Shown here piece by piece: positions 1 through 5,390 of a DNA stretch of 6,094 nucleotides. Source of the DNA: an uncultured Steroidobacteraceae bacterium. GTDB lineage: Bacteria; Pseudomonadota; Gammaproteobacteria; Steroidobacterales; Steroidobacteraceae. The DNA lies in the NCBI GenBank assembly GCA_955652795.1, contig CATPBQ010000063.1, positions 1 to 6,094 on the forward strand. The letters are read 5' to 3'. The position numbers were made by a program, and so were the translations under genes. Below the pieces are notes generated by a model that was not told the DNA's origin, ran no database searches, and saw only the letters and a program-made list of their open reading frames with translations. Numbering within the stretch: position 1 is the first letter of the stretch; each line of letters begins with the position of its first letter.

Positions 1-974
1 GAGAGCACCACGACTTGCGCGGCCAGCTTCGGATCACCCCCGGGCAACACCCCGCCGACGTTCGCGGTCTGCACGTGCGCGAGCTTGTTGGTGAACGCGA
101 TGGAGGTGCGGATGCCGAGCGGCACCGGCCTGAAATCGCGGGAGCGGGCCGCCGCGAGCAGTTTGTCCAGATCGTAGCCACCCGCCTTCAGCAGGCGCCG
201 CGTCGCCTGCTCGCTGGCCCAGGCCTTCAGGCGCAGCCGCGCCTCGCTCCCGGCCGGCAGCTCGAATTGCTCACCGCCCCAGGAACTCTGCACCACCTGC
301 CAGGGGTAGCCCGCGGAGGGGGTCGTGTGGATGATGATCGCGCCCGCCGCGGCCTGGCGCGCGGCGCTGTCGTACTTGTAATCCCAGCGGCCGTAATACA
401 GGCGGCGCTTGCCGGCGAACAGATTCGGATCCCAGTCCGGATCGTTGTTCATGATCACGAGGATCTTCCCCGTGAGATTCGTTCCCTTGAAGTCGTTCCA
501 CTGGTACTCCGGCGCCTGGATCCCGTAACCGACGAACACCAGCTCCGCGTTGTCGATGGAGACACTCTCGCCCTGCAGACCGCTCGCGGCGATGTAGTCA
601 TCCCGCCAGGCGAGGTCGATGCGCGCGTTCTTGCCCTGGAAGCTCCAGCTCTTCGGGAACTGCGAGGTGATGCCGACGATGTCGAAGGGCTGCTGCCAGG
701 CCCCGTTCGCAAAAGCGGCCCGGTAGCCCATGCCCTCCAGGCGTGTCTGCAGGTACAGGCGCGTCAACTGATCTGCGCGGCTCGCCGGTCCCCGGCCCTC
801 GAGCAGGTCCGACGACAGGAAGCGGATCGGGGCCTCCAGCGCCTCGCGCGTGATGTAACTGCGCGCCACCTGCTCGACGGCATCGGGAACTGCCGGGGGC
901 TGGGCCACCGCCACTGCCGCCAGGGCTGCCGTAAACGCTGCCCCGAATCGCCCCAGCTCACGAACTGCAATCAC
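1..974 (-). CDS. M28-family secreted metallopeptidase, N-terminal part (cut by window start)
   Basis: The 324 visible residues match the N-terminal half of exported M28 zinc peptidases (aminopeptidase or glutamate carboxypeptidase-like), which remove N-terminal residues from peptides in the periplasm or outside the cell. Residues 1-24 form a Sec signal peptide: R5 and R9, then an Ala-rich hydrophobic core ending AVA-Q. The typical family opening follows (FLSSDLLEGRG, 52-62). Residues about 130-265 resemble an inserted PA domain (LVFVGYGI at 145-152, then GKILVIMNNDP). The segment VQTANVGGVLPGG (301-313) normally lies just before the first zinc-binding AHxDH motif, which must fall outside the window, so catalytic competence cannot be judged. 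The GTG start is chosen because GGAGGA (982-987) lies 7 nt upstream and the signal peptide begins there; the first in-frame ATG is about residue 82. It lies 65 bp behind the propeller gene on the same strand and is probably co-transcribed. The substrate is unknown. Confidence 0.88.
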   Translation of the reverse strand, partial: MIAVRELGRFGAAFTAALAAVAVAQPPAVPDAVEQVARSYITREALEAPIRFLSSDLLEGRGPASRADQLTRLYLQTRLEGMGYRAAFANGAWQQPFDIVGITSQFPKSWSFQGKNARIDLAWRDDYIAASGLQGESVSIDNAELVFVGYGIQAPEYQWNDFKGTNLTGKILVIMNNDPDWDPNLFAGKRRLYYGRWDYKYDSAARQAAAGAIIIHTTPSAGYPWQVVQSSWGGEQFELPAGSEARLRLKAWASEQATRRLLKAGGYDLDKLLAAARSRDFRPVPLGIRTSIAFTNKLAHVQTANVGGVLPGGDPKLAAQVVVL

Positions 975-981
975 GTCCCGC

Positions 982-987
982 TCCTCC
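982..987 (-). promoter_or_regulatory. Ribosome binding site deciding a GTG start
   Basis: GGAGGA on the minus strand, 7 nt before the GTG at 972-974. It supports GTG as the start of the M28 peptidase, since no ATG lies nearby in frame. Confidence 0.7.
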
Positions 988-1039
988 GCGTCCAAACCGA
1001 CCCCACGCTCGGCCGTGTCACTCGCCCAAGCAGCGTCTT

Positions 1040-2089
1040 CTAGGGACCGGCGACCACGCCCCAGGGACCTTGGCCGACCGTCACCTTGCCGATCACGGTG
1101 AGCGTGTCGGTATCAACGACGGACACATCCCCCGAGGGCCCGTTGGCCGTGAAGAGATGTCTGCCGTCGGGGCTCAGCGCCAGCCCCCAGGGTCGAGCGC
1201 CCACGGCGACTTCGCCGATCAGCTTGCCGTCTTGCGGCGAGATCACCGCCACGGTACCGCCGCGCCCGGTGCTCACATACAGCCGCCCGCGTGCCGCGTC
1301 GAGCGCGACGCCCACGGGGCGCGCCTCCTTGCGCAGCTGCACGAGCTGCGTGGTCGGCGCACCGCTCGGAAGTGAGATGCGATACACCGACGCATCGGCT
1401 TCCCCCGAGACGTAGGCGCTGCGGCTGTCGGGTGTGAAGGCGAGATCGCGCGGACGCTTGCCCACCAGGACCGTGTGCAGCAGGGCGTGCGTGCGCGCGT
1501 CGATGATGGCCACGGAATTGCCGGTCTCGTTGGTCACCAGCACCCAGCGGCCATCCGGAGACGCGCGCACTCCCTCAGGCTCGCGCCCGACCGAAATCTT
1601 GGCGACGACGCGTCCCCGTACCGTGTCCAGCACGCTTAGCCGCGCTGCATCCTCGTCGGTGACGAACAGCGAGCGTCCGTCGCGGCTGATCTCGACGCGT
1701 TCAGGATCGGTGACTCCCTTCAGCATCCGCGCCTGCTTGAGCGTCGCGGTATCGATGACCGCCACGCCATCGGCCTGCCGATCCCGAGGCAGCTTCGCGC
1801 ACTGCTCCTCCGGGAGCGGCGGAGGGCACTTGGGCTGCCCGCTGACCGCGACGTACAGGCTCGCACCGTCATGGCTGAGCACCAGTCCCCTGGGCCGCTT
1901 GCCCACCGCGATGGTCGCAATCGCCGCCAGGCGCTGCGTATCGATCACAGTCACGGTGCCGTCGTCCTCGTTGGAGACGTAGGCGCGCCCCGCGCGCTCG
2001 CCCGCGGGTACCGAGAGCCAGGCGATTAGCGCCAGCGACGCCGCGACTGAGCCTCGCAGGGCTCCCGAGCGCACAGGGATCCAGGTCAT
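1040..2089 (-). CDS. Exported YVTN-family beta-propeller repeat protein
   Basis: A 349-residue protein built of tandem beta-propeller blades of about 42 residues. Each carries a YVSN or FTAN-like strand, a VxVID strand and a VGxxPxGLALSPDG turn: YVSN 37-40, LFVTDED 141-147, VLVTNE 183-188, AYVSGE 225-230, LYVST 270-274, LFTANG 312-317. The closest family I recognise is the YVTN/YncE propellers, especially those annotated as PQQ-dependent catabolism-associated beta-propeller proteins, which also end in PWGVV. An N-terminal signal sequence (R7, R12, hydrophobic 13-28) predicts export. Blade 2 carries an unusual Pro-rich insertion (about 83-106) with C88 and C97. The reading frame stays open to 2365, but that would overlap the divergent desaturase and precede the signal peptide. 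ATG 2089 has GGGAG about 9 nt upstream and is preferred. Such propellers are scaffolds or binding proteins; no enzymatic role is visible. It is probably the first gene of a unit with the M28 peptidase. Confidence 0.88.
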   Translation of the reverse strand: MTWIPVRSGALRGSVAASLALIAWLSVPAGERAGRAYVSNEDDGTVTVIDTQRLAAIATIAVGKRPRGLVLSHDGASLYVAVSGQPKCPPPLPEEQCAKLPRDRQADGVAVIDTATLKQARMLKGVTDPERVEISRDGRSLFVTDEDAARLSVLDTVRGRVVAKISVGREPEGVRASPDGRWVLVTNETGNSVAIIDARTHALLHTVLVGKRPRDLAFTPDSRSAYVSGEADASVYRISLPSGAPTTQLVQLRKEARPVGVALDAARGRLYVSTGRGGTVAVISPQDGKLIGEVAVGARPWGLALSPDGRHLFTANGPSGDVSVVDTDTLTVIGKVTVGQGPWGVVAGP

Positions 2090-2183
2090 GGAATCGAGCT
2101 CCCACAGGTGTCGGACGGGCGCAGCATACTCAAAAACGACGTAAGTCCCACCTCGGAAGCCCCGCCGTGATAAGTTTACCCGC
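2090..2183. promoter_or_regulatory. Divergent promoter region between propeller and desaturase genes
   Basis: This 94-bp gap separates two diverging genes and must hold both promoters. On the minus strand, TATGCT (2123-2128) matches a -10 box at 4 of 6 positions and would give a ~25-nt leader, but no good -35 box is seen. On the plus strand, TGATAAGTT (2168-2176) could be a weak extended -10 directly before the desaturase ATG. Neither promoter is convincing alone. The region is AT-richer than its surroundings at 2126-2142. Confidence 0.45.
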
Positions 2184-2195
2184 ATGTCCGACACC
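2107..2195. repeat. Perfect 10-bp inverted repeat flanking the divergent region
   Basis: GGTGTCGGAC at 2107-2116 is the exact reverse complement of GTCCGACACC at 2186-2195, with 69 bp between. The left arm lies in the leader of the propeller gene; the right arm covers codons 1-4 of the desaturase. Read in each gene's own direction, both contain GTCCGACACC near the start. It could be a paired operator site or a coincidence of coding sequence. Confidence 0.55.
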
Positions 2196-3335
2196 ACCCG
2201 CAACGAGCACACGCCCCCCCTGGTCTGGACGAATGCTCTGATGTTCGCCCTCACGTTTGCCGCCGCCGCGATCCTCGTTCCGTGGTATGGCCTGCCGCGC
2301 GGTTTTTCGCCCGCGGCCTGGGCGGCCTTCGCCTTGTTCGCCATCGCCAACGGCATGGCGATCACGGCGGGCTATCACCGGCTGTGGGCGCATCGCACCT
2401 ACGAGGCGCACTGGAGTCTGCGGCTGCTGTACCTGGTGTTCGGCACCATGGCGCTGCAGAACAGCGCGTTCGCGTGGTGTAGCGGGCACCGCGCCCACCA
2501 CCTGCACGTCGACGACGTGGACCGCGATCCGTACTCGGCGCGGCGCGGGTTCTGGTTCTCGCACATCGGCTGGATGCTGCGCGAGTACCCGAGCGGCAAG
2601 CCCGATTTCTCCAACATCCCGGACCTCAGGCGCGATCCGATGCTGGCGTTCCAGCACCGCTACTACGTGCCGCTCGCGCTGGCGGCCAACATCGGCCTGC
2701 CGCTGGCGCTGGGAATCCTGTTCCACGACGTGTGGGGCATGCTCATCCTCGCCGGCGTGCTGCGGCTGGTGTGGAGCCATCACGTCACCTTCTTCATCAA
2801 CTCGCTCGCCCACATGTGGGGCAGCCGGCCGTACACCGAGGACAACAGCGCGCGCGACAACCCGGTGCTCGCGGTCATCACCTACGGCGAGGGCTATCAC
2901 AACTTCCACCACATCTTCACGCACGACTATCGCAACGGCGTGCGCTGGTGGCAGTGGGATCCGACCAAGTGGCTGATCGCTGGCCTGCAGCTGCTCGGCC
3001 TGACCCGGCGCCTGAAGCGCACGCCGATGTTCCAGATCCAGCGCGCCCTGCTCGCCATGCAGTTCACGCGCGCCCGCGAGCGGCTGGCGAAGACCCCGGA
3101 TGCGGGTCACTCGCACATCGAACAGCTGCGCGCGCGTCTGGCGCATGAGTACGAGAGCTTCCTCGCCGCGCTGGCCGACTGGGCGCGCGTCAAGGAGCAG
3201 TGGCTCGGAGACAAGAAGCGCGCGGTGCTGGAGCAGTGGGAACAGGTGGACCTGCAGAGCAAACTGCGGGAGATCGAGCGCGGCCTCTCCCTGCAACTGC
3301 GGCGCATGCGCAGCCTGCAGGCGCAACTCGTGTAG
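2184..3335 (+). CDS. Membrane acyl-CoA/fatty-acid desaturase (delta-9 type)
   Basis: An integral-membrane di-iron desaturase of 383 residues that introduces a cis double bond into a fatty acyl chain (acyl-CoA or lipid-linked), adjusting membrane fluidity. All three histidine boxes are present: HRLWAH (65-70), HRAHH (102-106) and HNFHH (239-243). Supporting ligands H127 and H210 lie in SHIGWM and NSLAHMWG. Hydrophobic segments at about 17-33, 44-62, 80-97, 164-180 and 184-204 fit the family's transmembrane hairpins. Beyond about residue 285 the tail is a charged, probably helical or coiled-coil region to the end, seen in longer proteobacterial members (about 380-400 residues). The delta-9 type is inferred from box spacing. 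No clear Shine-Dalgarno precedes ATG 2184, so translation may be leaderless or weakly initiated; the next in-frame ATG (2241) has none either. A hairpin at 3344-3370 follows the stop. Oxygen and an electron donor (ferredoxin or cytochrome b5-like) are required, but no donor is encoded here. Confidence 0.94.
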   Translation: MSDTTRNEHTPPLVWTNALMFALTFAAAAILVPWYGLPRGFSPAAWAAFALFAIANGMAITAGYHRLWAHRTYEAHWSLRLLYLVFGTMALQNSAFAWCSGHRAHHLHVDDVDRDPYSARRGFWFSHIGWMLREYPSGKPDFSNIPDLRRDPMLAFQHRYYVPLALAANIGLPLALGILFHDVWGMLILAGVLRLVWSHHVTFFINSLAHMWGSRPYTEDNSARDNPVLAVITYGEGYHNFHHIFTHDYRNGVRWWQWDPTKWLIAGLQLLGLTRRLKRTPMFQIQRALLAMQFTRARERLAKTPDAGHSHIEQLRARLAHEYESFLAALADWARVKEQWLGDKKRAVLEQWEQVDLQSKLREIERGLSLQLRRMRSLQAQLV

Positions 3336-3343
3336 TTGAATTG

Positions 3344-3370
3344 GCCGAAAGGGCCTGCAGCCCTTTCGGC
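3344..3370. terminator. Strong hairpin between convergent genes, no U-tract
   Basis: A perfect 11-bp stem (GCCGAAAGGGC, 3344-3354; GCCCTTTCGGC, 3360-3370) encloses a 5-nt loop, CTGCA. It starts 8 nt after the desaturase stop and lies 76 nt past the stop of the convergent minus-strand gene, so it could serve both. Neither strand has a T-run after the stem, so it is either an atypical terminator or an mRNA 3'-end stabilising structure. Confidence 0.6.
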
Positions 3371-3446
3371 AAGCCAACCGCCAGGTTGAGCTCGGTCGCA
3401 CCGACGCGTTCGTGACCCTTCCGACCGAGGACACCCGCTGTCCCGC

Positions 3447-3884
3447 TCAGTGGCCCTGGGCCTGCTGCACCAGTTGCGTCGCCGAGGTCGGACCATTCAC
3501 AAAGGTGTCCGTGTGCGTGCTCACGAACTGGCGGAACTCCAGTGATGCCTGCAAACCGGTCTTGAGGCCCTTCTTCGTGGCGAGCGCGTCGACCTTTGCC
3601 TGCTGGGCCTCGGTCAGCGCGGGGGCGATGGCCAGGAAGTCCCAGTTATCGCCGTTGGTGTGCATGTACCACTGGGTTGCCGGCATACCCGCCTCCTTAT
3701 CCACAGCTTCGCGCGCGGCCATCCACTTGAGGAAGTCGAGATGCTTGCCGGGAGCGACCCGGTACAGAGCCACGAGCGCCTTGCCCGGCGCGTCTGCCGC
3801 TCGCGACCCCTGAGGTAGGGCCAGAGAGGCGCTTATCAGCAGGATGCCAATCGCGATAGCAAAGAACCTGTTGGGAGAGATCAT
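3447..3884 (-). CDS. Small exported protein of unknown function
   Basis: A 145-residue protein. Residues 1-29 form a clear signal peptide (N5 R6, hydrophobic FFAIAIGILLISASLAL, then GSRA before ADAPGK), giving a mature periplasmic or secreted protein of about 116 residues. The mature part opens with a strand-like ALVALYRVAPGKHLDFLKWM, followed by WYMHTNGDNWDFLAIAP. This beta-alpha-beta pattern recalls ferredoxin-like dimeric alpha/beta-barrel domains (monooxygenase-, Dabb- or NIPSNAP-like), but that is a fold-level guess and no function is assigned. The only Met residues in the mature part are M55, M67 and M74, and it has no cysteine. ATG 3884 is well supported by AAGGAG (3893-3898) with an 8-nt spacer. 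The gene stands alone: it converges on the desaturase and diverges from the yebC-like gene. Confidence 0.85.
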   Translation of the reverse strand: MISPNRFFAIAIGILLISASLALPQGSRAADAPGKALVALYRVAPGKHLDFLKWMAAREAVDKEAGMPATQWYMHTNGDNWDFLAIAPALTEAQQAKVDALATKKGLKTGLQASLEFRQFVSTHTDTFVNGPTSATQLVQQAQGH

Positions 3885-4086
3885 GGACTACGCTCCTTGC
3901 TGGCCACTACGGCCAGGGTTTGTTGCATGAGCCACGGAACGACAATGGACCGCGAGTCATTGTGTTGGGTTTTCTTCCGCCTCGTCGCGGCGCTATGTTA
4001 CGCCCATCGTTGACCCTTTCCATCGACGATGCCGCACGATGGGCTGCGGCTGGCACCGCCAGCACGCTTGATGCACCATGCCAGCC
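3885..4086. promoter_or_regulatory. Divergent intergenic region upstream of the yebC-like gene
   Basis: About 200 bp must hold promoters for the small exported protein (leftward) and the yebC-like gene (rightward). A short stem, CTGGCC (3900-3905) with GGCCAG (3911-3916), lies just upstream of the leftward gene's ribosome binding site. TATGTT (3994-3999) and TTGACC (4010-4015) resemble -10 and -35 elements but are not correctly paired. A second stem, GCTGGC (4049-4054) with GCCAGC (4058-4063), lies 23 nt before the yebC ATG. Open frames across it look like chance reading of GC-rich DNA. Confidence 0.45.
4002..4044. repeat. Nested inverted repeats (CATCG/CGATG) upstream of yebC-like gene
   Basis: An outer perfect 9-bp inverted repeat, GCCCATCGT (4002-4010) and ACGATGGGC (4036-4044), surrounds an inner palindrome CATCGACGATG (4021-4031). 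In all, four half-sites of CATCG or its complement begin at 4005, 4021, 4027 and 4037. The arrangement is compatible with an operator or a leader-RNA structure 43-85 bp before the yebC start. Confidence 0.5.
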
Positions 4087-4809
4087 ATGGGACGCATTTT
4101 CGAAGTCAGAAAGCACACGATGTTCGCGCGGTGGAACCGCATGGCGAAGCAGTTCGCCCGCATCGCGAAGGACATCACCATGGCGGTGAAGGCCGGTGGC
4201 ACCGACCCGGCGTCCAATCCCGTGTTGCGGCGGACCATCCAGAACGCACGTGCCGTCAACATGCCGAAAGACCGGATCGAGGCGGCGATCAAGCGCGCCG
4301 CGGGGCGCGACGCCGCCAACTACCAGCAGATGCTGTACGAGGGTTATGCGCCGCACGGCGTGGCGCTGCTGGTGGAAACCGCGACCGACAACCCGACGCG
4401 CACCGTCGCGGCCGTGCGCAACATCATCACCAAGGGCGGTGGCAATCTCGCCACCAACGGCAGCGTCAGCTTCCTGTTCAGCAAGATGGGTGTGTTTCGC
4501 CTCAACCCCGCGGGACTCGACCAGGACGATCTGGAGCTGTACCTCATCGACCACGGACTCGAGGAGATGGGCGAGAGCAGCGGCGAGAAGGGCGAGCCGC
4601 AGCTGGTGATCCGCTGTGCGTTCGCCGATTTCGGCCGGCTGCAGGAGGCGCTGGAAGCGCGCGGCCTCGCGCCGCTGTCGGCCGAACATGAGTACCTCTG
4701 CACCGTTCCGACCGAGCTGCCGGAGAACCAGGCGACCGAGGTTCTCACCGTGATCGACCGGCTGGAACAGGACGACGACGTTCAGAACGTGTTTCACACG
4801 CTCGCCTGA
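4087..4809 (+). CDS. YebC/TACO1-family protein, atypical MGRxFE subgroup
   Basis: A 240-residue YebC-family protein. Visible family signatures: ARIAKDITMAVKAGGTDPASN (25-44 region), NMPKDRIEAAIKRA (58-71), YEGYAPHGVALLVETATDN (84-102), RTVAAVRNIITKGGGNL (105-121), GSVSFLFSKMG (125-135), and an acidic C-terminus ending EQDDDVQNVFHTLA. Long annotated as transcriptional regulators, members of this family (including mitochondrial TACO1) are increasingly viewed as ribosome-associated translation factors. The N-terminus MGRIFEVRKHTMFARW differs from the classical AGHSKWANIKHRK start and resembles a subgroup common in Bacteroidetes and some proteobacteria. ATG 4087 is chosen over ATG 4078 because homologues start MGRxFE; neither has a clear Shine-Dalgarno. 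It is cytoplasmic. The GNAT gene follows 41 bp downstream and is probably co-transcribed. The upstream region holds nested inverted repeats. Confidence 0.93.
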   Translation: MGRIFEVRKHTMFARWNRMAKQFARIAKDITMAVKAGGTDPASNPVLRRTIQNARAVNMPKDRIEAAIKRAAGRDAANYQQMLYEGYAPHGVALLVETATDNPTRTVAAVRNIITKGGGNLATNGSVSFLFSKMGVFRLNPAGLDQDDLELYLIDHGLEEMGESSGEKGEPQLVIRCAFADFGRLQEALEARGLAPLSAEHEYLCTVPTELPENQATEVLTVIDRLEQDDDVQNVFHTLA

Positions 4810-4836
4810 ACGGCCCCGGCGCCTGGGCGCAGCGCC

Positions 4837-4842
4837 AGGGGA
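4837..4842 (+). promoter_or_regulatory. Ribosome binding site of the GNAT gene within a small stem
   Basis: AGGGGA lies 8 nt before ATG 4851. Its 5' part is in CCAGG (4835-4839), which can pair with CCTGG (4822-4826), so a small stem could partly cover the site. Confidence 0.4.
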
Positions 4843-4850
4843 TCCGCGCT

Positions 4851-5351
4851 ATGCTCGAGGTCGTGTACCCGTACCGCCTCGAGCCGGCCCGCATCGCAGA
4901 TGCCGCGTTGCTGGCGGGGATGTCGCAGGACTTCGTGGAGACGGGGCTCAGGCCCGCCTGGGATGCGACACGCATCGCCTGGCACATCCGCCATCCGGAC
5001 AGCGTGGTGCTGGCGGCGCGGGCCGGGACCGCCATTGTCGGCTTCGCCATCATGCGCTACGCCGATGACAGCGCTCACCTGAACCTGCTGGCCGTTGCGC
5101 CGGCGCACCGCCGCCGCGGTATCGCGCGGCGCCTGGTGGCGTGGCTCGAGGACACCGCGCTCACTGCCGGCACCTTCACCATCGCGCTCGAGCTGCGCGC
5201 GGGAAATGCGGGCGCGCGCGCCTTCTATGCCGCGCTCGGCTATCGCGAGCTGGTGCGCGTTCCCGGCTACTACCAGGGGCGGGAGTGCGCCATCCGCATG
5301 GTGCGTGACGTGGCGCGTCAACCGCGCGGCGACGCCGCGCCGCCACCCTAG
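4851..5351 (+). CDS. GNAT-family N-acetyltransferase (RimI-like)
   Basis: A 166-residue single-domain GNAT enzyme, predicted to transfer acetyl from acetyl-CoA to an amino group of a protein N-terminus, side chain or small molecule. Motif A is clear: LNLLAVAPAHRRRGIARRLVAWL (about 77-99), with the pyrophosphate-binding R87-x-x-G90-x-A92 loop. Motif B is NAGARAFYAALGYRE (119-133), typical of RimI-like members. The preceding strand AIVGFAIMRY (61-70) completes the core. These features define the fold but not the substrate, so no symbol is assigned. The start is supported by AGGGGA (4837-4842). The C-terminal tail is short and ends AAPPP before the stop, the longest proline run seen here. It follows the yebC-like gene by 41 bp and converges on the DUF3224 gene with 11 bp between stops. 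Confidence 0.9.
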   Translation: MLEVVYPYRLEPARIADAALLAGMSQDFVETGLRPAWDATRIAWHIRHPDSVVLAARAGTAIVGFAIMRYADDSAHLNLLAVAPAHRRRGIARRLVAWLEDTALTAGTFTIALELRAGNAGARAFYAALGYRELVRVPGYYQGRECAIRMVRDVARQPRGDAAPPP

Positions 5352-5390
5352 AGGGCGCGGCTTCAGGGTGGCTGCGCTTCGACCCTGAAG
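5342..5390. terminator. Overlapping alternative hairpins at a convergent gene junction
   Basis: Stem 1 pairs GCCACCCT (5342-5349) with AGGGTGGC (5365-5372), across both stop codons. Stem 2 pairs CTTCAGGGT (5361-5369) with ACCCTGAAG (5382-5390), extendable by a G-U and a G-C pair. The arms share 5365-5369, so only one can form. Neither has a T-tract, so a terminator role is a guess based on position between converging genes. Confidence 0.45.

Noticed and set aside
15..1043. 342-codon plus-strand open frame
   Set aside because: It is antisense to the M28 peptidase, has an Arg-rich composition typical of shadow frames in GC-rich DNA, and shows no domain.
1040..2089. Assigning the propeller as a lactonase or surface-layer protein
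   Set aside because: Both labels are common for this fold, but no catalytic residues or anchor sequence support either.
2090..2365. Extended N-terminus for the propeller protein
   Set aside because: It would overlap the divergent desaturase by 180 bp and place 92 residues before a good signal peptide. ATG 2089 has a ribosome binding site and fits export.
2130..3434. 434-codon minus-strand open frame
   Set aside because: It is fully antisense to the desaturase, whose histidine boxes and hydrophobic segments are unambiguous. The low-complexity His/Arg/Gln composition is a reverse-frame artefact.
3920..4189. 89-codon plus-strand open frame in the intergenic region running into yebC
   Set aside because: No family resemblance and no good ribosome binding site; it runs out of frame across the conserved N-terminus of the yebC-like gene.
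3907..4797. 296-codon minus-strand open frame
   Set aside because: It is antisense to the yebC-like gene and shows no recognisable motif or ribosome binding site.
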